Below, piece by piece: positions 36,601 to 44,095 of a stretch of 64,000 nt of DNA (its first letter is position 1; each line of letters starts with the position of its first letter). The position numbers and the translations under genes are program-made. Location: the NCBI RefSeq assembly GCF_937951745.1, contig NZ_CALFBQ010000016.1, forward strand, positions 1 to 64,000, read 5' to 3'. The notes under the pieces were generated by a model, which worked only from the letters and a program-made list of their open reading frames with translations, made no database searches and was not told the origin of the DNA. Origin of the DNA: an uncultured Chloroflexus sp. Its GTDB lineage: Bacteria; Chloroflexota; Chloroflexia; Chloroflexales; Chloroflexaceae.

Positions 36601-38024
36601 GTGAACGGGGCGACGATCCGCGGCTGTGGGAAGCGATGGAGGCGCTCGGCGACACCTTGGCGGCGATTGGCCAGTACGATGAAGCACAGCAGACGTACCA
36701 ACGTTTACTAGCGTTAGGCAACGATCGCTTGCCGCCAGTCGTACAGGCTGAGACGTTGCGTTCGTGGGGAGCGGCGCTCGAAAAGCAAGGACATTATCAA
36801 GAGGCGCTGGAGCGTTTGCGTAGCGCAGAAGCGATCGCTAGCGCGGCGATCAACCACACGCCGCCGTTGTTGCTAGCGGCGATTGCCGCCGATCTGGCCC
36901 AGACCCTCACCCGGCTGTCAGCATTTGACGAAGCGCTGGCGATGTGCGAAGCCGGTTTGGCCCGTATCCGCAACGATCAACGCAGCATCGAGGATGAACG
37001 GATCGAGGCGGAACTTCAGCAGCAATTGGGTGTGATTTATGGCATGCGCGGACGCTACGATCTGGCCCGCTACCACTTTTTGAATGCGTTAAGCGTGCAA
37101 GAAGCGATTGACGACATCTACGGCTGCGCTCGCACCTACAACAATCTCGGCTACTTAGAGCAGTTGCAGAGCAACTATGCGGCAGCGGTCGAACTCTATG
37201 CCCACGCTGAAGAGCTGGCACGCAAGGTCAGCGCGAAATACGCCCTTTCCAGCGCGTTATTAAATGTGGCTTACGCTCATTACCGGCTGGCCAACTACGA
37301 TGCCGCCGAAGCAGCGTGCCACGACGCGCTAGCGCTGTGCGAAGAGATGGGTGATCAGCTAGGGATGGCCCAAGCCGATGATACGCTCGGCATTATTGCC
37401 TATGCGCGCGGCGATTATCAGCGCGCGCTACAGGTTTATCAGCAAGCATTACCCATCTATGCCAAACAGGACAACCAGTACCAATACGGGAATACGCTCG
37501 CAATGGCGGCGCTGGCCGCCATTGCCAACGGCGATCCCGCAACCGGTCTTACTTACGCCAATCAGGCTTACCACATCGGCAATCAGATTCAAGTGCCGCA
37601 GTTAACGGTCGAAGCCCTCTGCGCAACGGGGGAAGCGCTCTTGGCCCAAGCCTGCCAAGCTGGGCAGAGCGATGAACGCGAGCAATTGCTGCAAACCGCC
37701 GCCGATCATGCGGCACGTGCAGCGGCACTCGCCGAACAGATTGGTAGCCGGTTTGATCATGCGGTAGCTTTGCGCCTGAGCGGTGAAATTGCCGCTGAAC
37801 GCAATGAACCATTTAGCGACTACTTCACGCGCGCGATGGATATCTTTGCGACGATTAATTGTCGCTTTGAACACGCCTGCGCTGCGGCCCGCTTTGGCAA
37901 TGCCTTGCAACGTCGCAACCTTCCAGCAGCTCATCCGTATCTAGAATTGGCCCGAAATGAATTGACCACAATTGGCGCCAACGGTGAACTTCGCCGGCTG
38001 GCCAAACAAGCAGGGGAGGTGTAA
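33696..38024 (+). CDS. Soluble-adenylyl-cyclase-like protein (two cyclase domains, ATPase, TPR)
   Basis: A 1442-residue class III nucleotide cyclase laid out like mammalian sAC (ADCY10). Cyclase domain 1 (about 75-235) keeps both metal Asp, D83 in 'LFADVSGST' and D133 in 'FGGDALLV'. Domain 2 (about 308-470) has Q316 and S364 where those Asp should be, but keeps the transition-state pair N442 and R446 in 'MGDAVNVAAR'. A STAND/AAA-type ATPase follows, with P-loop 'GEAGIGKT' at 536-543 and a Walker B in 'LILVFDNLQW'. The last 500 residues are TPR repeats. ATG 33696 fits the promoter and the first conserved helix; the upstream in-frame TTG at 33555 overlaps the radical SAM gene. Its end overlaps the ribosome site of the next gene. 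Confidence 0.9.
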   Translation: MSEHRFIQIDRNRIARYLGAAQAQALLDGNMRPHELYAACAYLANVQYALTTYLPRRLVAYRLATTDDQPWVEWVDGSLLFADVSGSTALAERLSSLGREGAEIVTDTLNTYFGALIRRIQQAGGDLITFGGDALLVLFTGPDHANTATVVARDMLEAQAGFVREVPGIGSFPFTMHIGVESSRVALVSAGRPESLRYSAMGACVERVARAEELGGRGEIVLGPQAWAMIEGRAQGEMLTDGYAKLHAISGDTPHTPPPSHANPPPPSRDTALHLIWTLERPSPYLPPTLVDRIMIEPRRPQLEADLRPVSILFAQIEGLAPLVESLPPATMAQVIDAVWRVCFTAIEHYGGSVNKIDLATEGSKLLATFGAPVAQEDHHERAARAALDLQRAFHTLTTAQPAGIALNRLRLRIGLNSGTVFAGNVGDVERKEYTVMGDAVNVAARVMAHSNWGEIRATTPFAVSIGTTMVFADSRSVSARGKREPLELLRLIGEREAPTPQFHHAIVGRRHELVWLRERLELALTGYGRVVRISGEAGIGKTRLAAELLVTGAPRTAKIVTVRCLSYQQSTPYAPWSDAMQALCSIPAGADQATRAAQLRQALAAAAIADDWMPIVADLVKLDIDDNPLTRTLDPKQRQERRFEIIRSIILAMAATRGLILVFDNLQWADRISLDLWRYIASAVAQAPIFLFGLHRDTLYWDNDPLADKAEVLTLTELPASNSAALIAAIPAGAQIDPQVQAQIIARAAGNPLFIEELVRAVQHGNTALDELPDSLSGLLLARIDQLDERSRVLLRVAAVVGQRFPLPVLQSVYGEDTRWLIEHVSQLDAQELTLLEREAPERVHTFRHALLHEVTYQSMLFARRRELHRRIGEYLEQRYARELNQLRHDVSNARQFQYVQIGRNGPMATRAVRAIASPIFLLAHHYRLSDAPERAIQYLLLAGHLARDEYANEQAITYYRWALDIIGERGDDPRLWEAMEALGDTLAAIGQYDEAQQTYQRLLALGNDRLPPVVQAETLRSWGAALEKQGHYQEALERLRSAEAIASAAINHTPPLLLAAIAADLAQTLTRLSAFDEALAMCEAGLARIRNDQRSIEDERIEAELQQQLGVIYGMRGRYDLARYHFLNALSVQEAIDDIYGCARTYNNLGYLEQLQSNYAAAVELYAHAEELARKVSAKYALSSALLNVAYAHYRLANYDAAEAACHDALALCEEMGDQLGMAQADDTLGIIAYARGDYQRALQVYQQALPIYAKQDNQYQYGNTLAMAALAAIANGDPATGLTYANQAYHIGNQIQVPQLTVEALCATGEALLAQACQAGQSDEREQLLQTAADHAARAAALAEQIGSRFDHAVALRLSGEIAAERNEPFSDYFTRAMDIFATINCRFEHACAAARFGNALQRRNLPAAHPYLELARNELTTIGANGELRRLAKQAGEV

Positions 38025-38025
38025 C

Positions 38026-38244
38026 ATGTCACAGTCAGCCGTTGAGCAGGTAATTGGTCGCGCTGTCATTGATGCTGAGTTTCGTGCCCAACTGATCGCT
38101 GATGCCCGTGTAGCCTGCGCCGGCTATGATCTCACGGAAGAAGAGTTGGAAGCGCTGGAACGGCTTGATGCCGAGAGCTTGCAAGCCTTTGCCGGTAAAC
38201 TTGACCCGCGCCTGTCGAAGAGCGCCGGTCGCGGCTTTTTCTAA
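38026..38244 (+). CDS. NHLP-clan (Os1348-like) small leader-type peptide
   Basis: A 72-residue acidic peptide beginning 'MSQSAVEQVIGRAVIDAEFR', with 'AGYDLTEEELEALERLD' in the middle and a short tail 'DPRLSKSAGRGFF'. This pattern resembles the NHLP-clan small proteins annotated as Os1348/Franean1_4349 type, relatives of nitrile-hydratase-derived RiPP leaders; the match is from memory. There is no Gly-Gly cleavage site and almost no core after the leader-like part. GGGGAGG lies in the last codons of the cyclase gene and only one base separates that stop from this ATG, so translation must be coupled. No peptide-modifying cyclase, lanthionine synthetase or exporter is adjacent, apart from the radical SAM gene at 32393. 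Confidence 0.7.
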   Translation: MSQSAVEQVIGRAVIDAEFRAQLIADARVACAGYDLTEEELEALERLDAESLQAFAGKLDPRLSKSAGRGFF

Positions 38245-38282
38245 ACAATCCAAGGTGAGTGCCACTGTCAAGGAATGACGAT

Positions 38283-41200
38283 ATGCACGAGCGGAGCGCC
38301 GAACGTCCTGAACTCCATTTTGTGCCGCGCGCGCTCCGTGAATTATTTTTACCGCGCCGGATGCCGCGTAACATACGCGCAGCCGTCGAACATTGGCTCA
38401 AGGGCGAACCATTGGCGCAATTGCTGCCGGCAGCGTTGGAGGCACCATTCAGACTCGATCTCGATCTAGCTACTATCTTTGCTGAGCCAAACCAGCTCGC
38501 GATCGTCGGGCCGCCGGCCAGCGGGCGCAGCCTTGTCCTTGCGCAAATTGCCCAGCGTTGGCTCAACGATCAGCCAAGCGTACCGCTCGTGCGATTATTG
38601 CTCGCTGCGCTTGACACACCGAGCTTGACGCCGCGCGCGATTACGGTGCGCGCGTTGACCAAGCTGAATCTGGCGCCGAATCCACTCGAACACAACCTAC
38701 CTTGTCTGCTGCTGATCGATGATTGGGAAGATTTGCCGCCTGCTCGGCGCGGAATCTGGCAACGTTTCTTGACCGGCCTCGCCGAACGTTGGCCGCAAGC
38801 ACGAGTGGTCATTGCGTTGCCGCCGGGCGAATTGTGGCCGGGATTTCGCCATCACGCCATCGCACCATTGCCCGCTGAGCGATTGATTGGGTGGATCCGG
38901 CACCTCTTTCCCCATAGCGATCCACAAGCCATCCTGCCCTTGTTTGATCGCGATCCGCTGATCTTGCTGCGTGAGCGTCCGGCTGAATTGCTGTTGTTGG
39001 CGCTGACTCAGCCGCTCAGTGGTTGGCCCGTCTCGCGCGCTGCGCTGTATGAACGAGCGGCAACCTTTGCCGCGCCATTGTTGGCTACCCTCCCCGATCA
39101 GGAGAGCTGGCGCATTGGGCGCACCGCCTATCAGCATTACCAACAGGCGATCGAACTAGCGGCCCGACCGCGCCTCGACCCCACCCCCCTCTCCGATGCC
39201 GGCCCGCACCAGCACGCGCTGGTTGTGCCATTAGCATTTGGCGCCGCGCCGGATCCGCGCCCCCTAATCACCAGCCTCTATAACAGCGATCTGGCGCCAG
39301 CAGAACGGTTGTTGTTATTGGCCCGCTCCCTCCGTGAACGGCCACGGCTCGATCCAACCCTGAGCCGGCCCTTGATCGACGAGATCTGCCAGCACGGCGG
39401 GGAGGCATTGAACATGCTTGCGCCAGCATTGCCGGTGATCCTGATAGATATTAGCCGCACCCAACCAGATCAGCGTAACGCATTATTGGAACGGATCGTA
39501 AGCCAGCTCGCGCCGGCGAATAGCATAGCGTTGCTGATTACTCTGCTCGACACTAGTGATGCCCCGCCGACCTTGCGCTGGCACGCGATCGATCTACTCT
39601 GCCGGCAACAGATTTTACCACCGCCCCTGCCCGCCTATGCCGATCTGATCAGCCAAGCCGGTCGCTGCCTCCTCGCTGTGAGTCGCGCCAGCACCATTGA
39701 TCAGTTAGCCGATCCGGCAGTGCATCTTGGCCTGCGCTTGCTCCTCAGCGGCGCAGCCGGTGAGGAGCGGCAACAGCTCATTGCGCACTATGTGCTGCGG
39801 CAAACAACCCTGCCAGCCAGCCTGCGCGCACTTGCGCCAGCAGCGCTACCCCTCGCCGAATTGCCACAGGCCGCCATTGATCAAACCGCCGAGGTGCGAC
39901 AAGCGGCCCGCGCAGTCTGGTTGCGCACCGGCCATCTTGATCAACTAGCCCGCTTTGTCATTCAACCGAATCATCCGTGGCTGGCCCGTGATGAAGCGCT
40001 CGCCGATCTGGCTGCAACCCCTGCCGGCCATCCACTTCTAGCTGGGTTCGCATTGAGCAGCCGTTTGCCGGTTGATCTGCGCTTGCGCGCTATTAGCCGG
40101 CTGCATCGCTTGCCACACGGTGTTGACCTGCTCACCCGCTTGTTGCACGCAGTCGATGAACCGGCAATTATCCGGGCTGCTGCGGCTCGCCAATTGGCTC
40201 ACTATCCACATGCCGTTGGGCTGATCAGCCCATTCTTAGGCCAGCAACACCCACCGCTGGTGCGCCGGGCAGTCGCCCACACGCTGAGCGCATTGGCTAC
40301 ACATAACCATCCATCAGTGCTAGCCGCGCGCACCACCCTCCTCGCTGCGCTCGATCGACCCGATCTTGACGCCACGTTAACCACGACCATCATCATGGCG
40401 CTTGGCCAACACGGTGGCAAGCATGCGTTGGCCGCACTGGGTCGCTTGCTCGCGCCCACGTATGGCGTCGACTTGTTGGAAACGTGGATCACCGCGTTAC
40501 CGGCGCTGATCGGGCCAGCCGATCAATGGCTGCCCCAAGCTGAAGAGCCGGCCACGCGCGCCCTCTTGGCCGATGTGATAGTGACAACCGACACCTTAGC
40601 CGGTGCAATGGCAATCCCGCTCGACCGGCCTTCGGCCCTAATCACCCGCCACGTGTTACGAATTACCAGCGCAGCAGCACACGCTATCGGGATGATCGGA
40701 CGCAATCAACCCACACTGGCCCCAGCCATCAACGCTTTGATCAGCGTCGCTTTACACGACACCAGCGCGCCGCGCCCGCTGGGTGAGCTATTGGCTGCCG
40801 ATCCATCCACTGATCTAACCGCCATTGCGCGTAACGCCCAGTACGATACCCCCTTGCGCGCTGCGGCGCTGCAAGCGATTGCCGAATGGCCTGATGGTGC
40901 AGCTCTGTTGCTACGCCTCGCAGAAGAAACTGAGGCAGACCTTGCCTGTGCCGCGCTTGACCGCATTGGGCCGCCATGCTCCGCACCGATGATCGAGAGG
41001 CTGTTGTGCCTTGCCGGCGCAGACAGCACCGAACCGGTGCGGCTGGCAGCGTTGCAAGCGTTGGGCCGCAGCGCCGACCCCGCTGCAACGCCGGCGCTGA
41101 TGGCCATCGCCACCAACGAACAGGAGCCGCCAGCCATCCGTGCCGCGGCGTTCGATGCTGCAGTCGCCCCACCGGTAGAACAGATCATCGAATGTATTAC

Positions 41201-41942
41201 CATGCAACCCGACCCCATTCGCAGCGCGGCGCTGCGCGCGCTTAGCCGGAGCGATCGCCCAGTTCCAGCCAACATGCTGCACCGGCTAGCATTTGACGCT
41301 GATCGGGTTTGTGCGCTCGCTGCCGTCAACGCGCTCGCCAGCCAAGCCGAAACTACAACGCCCATTTTAGCCCGCGTTATGCGGAGTCATCCCGATCTGG
41401 CTGTGCGCCTCGCCGCTGCCGCTGCACTCAACCCAACCGCCGTCAATGACACGATACCGGTCTTGGTCGAAGCATTGCTCACGCCATACCCCGCCCTGCA
41501 AACGCAAGCGTTCACGCTGCTCGCCGCCGCCGATCCGTACCACCCGACGCTCCGGCAACTACTCATCGATCCGCATGCCCCTGATGTATTGAAATTGCTC
41601 GCTCTGAACCATCTCAGAAGCGTGGCGCCGGCCGATCCGCTTATTCGCGCGGTGGCAATCGATCCAAACGCCGCAGAACCACTCCGTTGCCACGCGATTG
41701 TCGCGCTGAGCCAGCACACCGATCACGATGTCATCGAGTGCTTGGCCCATTTGGCTGTGGCCAGCGGCCAACCGCTTAAGGTGCGCCACGTCGCGGTGAC
41801 GGCGCTCGACCAGCACTGCGCAGAGTTGACCAACGTCGCTGCATTGCAGGCACTAGCAGCACTGGCTACTGCGCCTAACCCGGAGGTGGCGCTATGGGCG
41901 GGCGAAGCACTGCTGGATCGGTTAGCAAGCGCGAGTTTGTAA
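38283..41942 (+). CDS. P-loop NTPase-like protein with long HEAT-repeat array
   Basis: A 1219-residue protein. The N-terminal 300 residues look like a NACHT/STAND NTPase: a Walker A-like 'GPPASGRS' (76-83) with Arg82 in place of the essential Lys, and a Walker B-like 'LLLIDDWED' (142-150). From about residue 330 onward come HEAT-type repeats of about 30 residues rich in Ala and Leu ('PVRLAALQALGRS', 'AVRLAAAAALN', 'VRHVAVTALDQH'). ATG 38283 is preferred over the GTG at 38259 because AAGGA lies eight bases in front. It begins 38 bases after the NHLP-like peptide. Possibly a scaffold or sensor working with the cyclase protein; the function is not known. Confidence 0.8.
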   Translation: MHERSAERPELHFVPRALRELFLPRRMPRNIRAAVEHWLKGEPLAQLLPAALEAPFRLDLDLATIFAEPNQLAIVGPPASGRSLVLAQIAQRWLNDQPSVPLVRLLLAALDTPSLTPRAITVRALTKLNLAPNPLEHNLPCLLLIDDWEDLPPARRGIWQRFLTGLAERWPQARVVIALPPGELWPGFRHHAIAPLPAERLIGWIRHLFPHSDPQAILPLFDRDPLILLRERPAELLLLALTQPLSGWPVSRAALYERAATFAAPLLATLPDQESWRIGRTAYQHYQQAIELAARPRLDPTPLSDAGPHQHALVVPLAFGAAPDPRPLITSLYNSDLAPAERLLLLARSLRERPRLDPTLSRPLIDEICQHGGEALNMLAPALPVILIDISRTQPDQRNALLERIVSQLAPANSIALLITLLDTSDAPPTLRWHAIDLLCRQQILPPPLPAYADLISQAGRCLLAVSRASTIDQLADPAVHLGLRLLLSGAAGEERQQLIAHYVLRQTTLPASLRALAPAALPLAELPQAAIDQTAEVRQAARAVWLRTGHLDQLARFVIQPNHPWLARDEALADLAATPAGHPLLAGFALSSRLPVDLRLRAISRLHRLPHGVDLLTRLLHAVDEPAIIRAAAARQLAHYPHAVGLISPFLGQQHPPLVRRAVAHTLSALATHNHPSVLAARTTLLAALDRPDLDATLTTTIIMALGQHGGKHALAALGRLLAPTYGVDLLETWITALPALIGPADQWLPQAEEPATRALLADVIVTTDTLAGAMAIPLDRPSALITRHVLRITSAAAHAIGMIGRNQPTLAPAINALISVALHDTSAPRPLGELLAADPSTDLTAIARNAQYDTPLRAAALQAIAEWPDGAALLLRLAEETEADLACAALDRIGPPCSAPMIERLLCLAGADSTEPVRLAALQALGRSADPAATPALMAIATNEQEPPAIRAAAFDAAVAPPVEQIIECITMQPDPIRSAALRALSRSDRPVPANMLHRLAFDADRVCALAAVNALASQAETTTPILARVMRSHPDLAVRLAAAAALNPTAVNDTIPVLVEALLTPYPALQTQAFTLLAAADPYHPTLRQLLIDPHAPDVLKLLALNHLRSVAPADPLIRAVAIDPNAAEPLRCHAIVALSQHTDHDVIECLAHLAVASGQPLKVRHVAVTALDQHCAELTNVAALQALAALATAPNPEVALWAGEALLDRLASASL

Positions 41943-42059
41943 ACGTAACGACATAAAAGCATGCTGAGCGGGCAGCGGTATAATGGCGACCAAGCCTGCC
42001 ATCATACCTTTGCGATGGATCCCGCCGCACCAATGCCGTTGCAATGAGAGGAGAACGGG

Positions 42060-42953
42060 ATGTCCCACACCGATTTCATCACCACTAGCCGCGGCTTGCG
42101 CCGCAATAGCCCGCCGATGCGCCTGTTTGAGAAGGCCAAACAGTTTGGCATCTGGAACCCCTCGCTCATCGATCTCAGCCGCGATCGCCACGACTGGGAG
42201 CAATTGCGCGACGAAGAGCGCGACCTGCTGCTGCGCTTGACCGCACTCTTCCAAGCGGGTGAAGAGGCCGTCACCCTCGACTTGCTGCCGCTGATCAGCG
42301 CTGTCGCCCGCGATGGCCGGTTGGAAGAGGAGTTATACCTCACGACATTTCTGTTTGAAGAGGCGAAGCATACCGATTTCTTCGCCCGCTTTATCGACGA
42401 AGTGGCGCGCGCCAACCCCGATCTCAGCCGCTACCACACGCCAAGCTACCGCGCCTTAATCTACGAGGCGCTGCCGACAGCGATGCACCGGCTTGAGCGA
42501 GACCCTTCGCCCTTCAACCTCGCCGAAGCGTCGCTGACCTACAACATGATCGTCGAAGGAGTGCTGGCCGAGACCGGCTACCACGGCTACTTTACCATTC
42601 TCGACACCCACAACCTCATGCCCGGCATACGCGAGGGCATTCGCCTGCTCAAGCAAGACGAATCACGCCATATCGCCTACGGCATCTATCTCCTTTCGCG
42701 CCTGATCGCAACCGATCAACGGATTTGGGATCACATTGTCGAACGGATGAACGAGCTGCTTTTGCATGCGATGGGTGTGATCGACGAAATCTTTGCCAGT
42801 TACAACGAGATGCCATTCGGCTTGCAAGTAGAAATGTTCAGCAATTTCGCCCTCAACCAATTCCAGCGCCGTTTGAACCGGCTTGAGATGGCGTGTCAGC
42901 AGAGCCTCGCTGAGATTGAAGGGCTGGCGACTGACGACGAGGATGCCGTATGA
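42060..42953 (+). CDS. R2-like ligand-binding oxidase
   Basis: A 297-residue ferritin-like protein of the R2lox group, related to ribonucleotide reductase R2 but not part of it. All six metal ligands of the Mn/Fe cofactor are visible: E69, E101, H104, E166, E201 and H204. The residues that form the group's Val-Tyr ether cross-link are also there, V71 in 'EEAVT' and Y161 in 'TYNMIVEG'. Members hold a long-chain fatty acid-like ligand and are thought to perform two-electron oxidations. GAGAGGAG precedes the ATG. The next gene, a short-chain dehydrogenase, overlaps by four bases, suggesting a two-step oxidation unit. Confidence 0.88.
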   Translation: MSHTDFITTSRGLRRNSPPMRLFEKAKQFGIWNPSLIDLSRDRHDWEQLRDEERDLLLRLTALFQAGEEAVTLDLLPLISAVARDGRLEEELYLTTFLFEEAKHTDFFARFIDEVARANPDLSRYHTPSYRALIYEALPTAMHRLERDPSPFNLAEASLTYNMIVEGVLAETGYHGYFTILDTHNLMPGIREGIRLLKQDESRHIAYGIYLLSRLIATDQRIWDHIVERMNELLLHAMGVIDEIFASYNEMPFGLQVEMFSNFALNQFQRRLNRLEMACQQSLAEIEGLATDDEDAV

Positions 42954-43741
42954 GTGCATTTGCCCGGCGGGTTGTGTTACTGACCGGTGCCGGCGGCGGG
43001 TTAGGGCGCGAGTTTGCCCACCAGTTGCTGGCCGCCGGCGCTGAACTCATTTTGAGCAGCCATAGCCCACAGCGTTTGGCTGCTGCGGCTGAGTTTGCCG
43101 CTCACGGCCAATCTAGCGGGAAGGCCGGCCGCATCCGCGCGCTGTTGCCCGCCGATCTGAGCGATCCGGCAAGTTGCGACCGGCTGGCCCAACAGGTTAT
43201 ACAAGTCGCTCCCGATCTTGATCTAATCATTCACAACGCCGGCATCGGCCTCTACGGGCCGCTCAACACCATACCGGCTGACGCCGCCGACCGGCTGCTG
43301 CGTATCAATCTGCATGCCCCAATCCGGTTAACAGCAGCGCTCTTGCCCGTCTTGCGCAACCGGCCCAACGGCCAAATCGTCTTCATCTCGTCGATCCTTG
43401 GCCGGGCCGCGCTCCCTAACATTAGCGTCTACAGTGCGGCCAAATTCGGTTTGCGCGGTTTTGCCAGCGGCCTCACCGCCGAGGGGTATAGTGTTAGTAC
43501 CGTCTACCCCTTCTTCACCCAAACCGATATTCTCGATGCACCCCAGTACGGTGGCGGGCCAAAGCGGCGCGTGCCGGGATGGTTGGTCGATCAGCCGCCG
43601 CCAGTAGTACGGGCTAGCCTCGCCGGTATCGCTGCCCGCCGCCGCCAAATCTACCCCAGTTGGAAAGCGCGACTCTACGCAGTGGTCGCGGCCATCGCGC
43701 CTGATATCTTACCGCCCTTCAGCCGGTTGGTCGCAGGATGA
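42950..43741 (+). CDS. Short-chain dehydrogenase/reductase
   Basis: A 263-residue classical SDR. The nucleotide-binding motif is 'TGAGGGLGREFA', the 'NAG' motif lies in 'IIHNAGIGLYG', and the catalytic Ser and Y-x3-K are seen in 'FISSILGRA' and 'YSAAKFG'. The start codon overlaps the R2lox stop (ATGA at 42950-42953), so the two are translated together. It may use the product of the R2lox reaction or restore its substrate; the cofactor is probably NADP(H) from the basic residue after the first strand, but this is weak. Confidence 0.88.
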   Translation: MSAFARRVVLLTGAGGGLGREFAHQLLAAGAELILSSHSPQRLAAAAEFAAHGQSSGKAGRIRALLPADLSDPASCDRLAQQVIQVAPDLDLIIHNAGIGLYGPLNTIPADAADRLLRINLHAPIRLTAALLPVLRNRPNGQIVFISSILGRAALPNISVYSAAKFGLRGFASGLTAEGYSVSTVYPFFTQTDILDAPQYGGGPKRRVPGWLVDQPPPVVRASLAGIAARRRQIYPSWKARLYAVVAAIAPDILPPFSRLVAG

Positions 43742-43766
43742 AGCAGATACAATGCGCAACCGATGT

Positions 43767-43797
43767 TGGCGTGCGGTAGTTAAACTGCCGCACGCCA
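43767..43797 (+). terminator. Hairpin after the dehydrogenase gene, family C
   Basis: TGGCGTGCGGTAG (43767-43779) / CTGCCGCACGCCA (43785-43797), 13 bp with one G-T pair and loop TTAAA. The stem is nearly that of the mreB terminator at 22994. Confidence 0.65.
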
Positions 43798-44012
43798 TAC
43801 GTTCCGCAGTGATTACGAGAGAGCGCAGTCTCCACCCAGACCCCCGCTAGGGGCGGTGACGGAGGGTAGGACTATTCCCTAGCAGCGAGCGACCAAAGCC
43901 CCTGAGCAGGCTCCACCCGTGCTCGCCATGACAAGCGGAAATCACTCGCATTGTTGCCGGCAAAACATCTTAACAGCACCGTATTGCGCTGTGTCTGTGG
44001 TACACTAGGGAG

Positions 44013-44073
44013 AGTACCAAGACGTACTAGCGCGCAGACGCCCCAACGCTTGGGTACGTAGTGTCTGCGCGCT
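44013..44073 (+). promoter_or_regulatory. Structured mRNA leader of the M20 peptidase gene
   Basis: Between the predicted transcript start (about 44013) and the ATG at 44096 two hairpins follow each other: AGTAC/GTACT (44013-44017, 44024-44028) and an 11-bp stem AGCGCGCAGAC/GTCTGCGCGCT (44029-44039, 44063-44073) with an inner CCCAA/TTGGG stem-loop. It matches no riboswitch I recognise. Confidence 0.45.
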
Positions 44074-44095
44074 CCTCATCATCAGGATTGAGTGT

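Larger units (their letters stand above)
43742..44095. other. Intergenic region with hairpins and repeat remnants
   Basis: No gene seen in these 354 bases. From left to right: the family C hairpin (43767-43797), C/G-rich remnant DNA with 'CACCCAGACCCCCGCTAGGGG' split by decay near 43835-43855, a probable extended -10 (TGTGG then TACACT at 44001-44006), and the structured leader of the peptidase gene. Confidence 0.5.

Noticed and set aside
44013-44073. T-box leader
   Set aside because: The conserved T-box sequence (AGGGTGGNACCGCG-like) and the antiterminator are not present.
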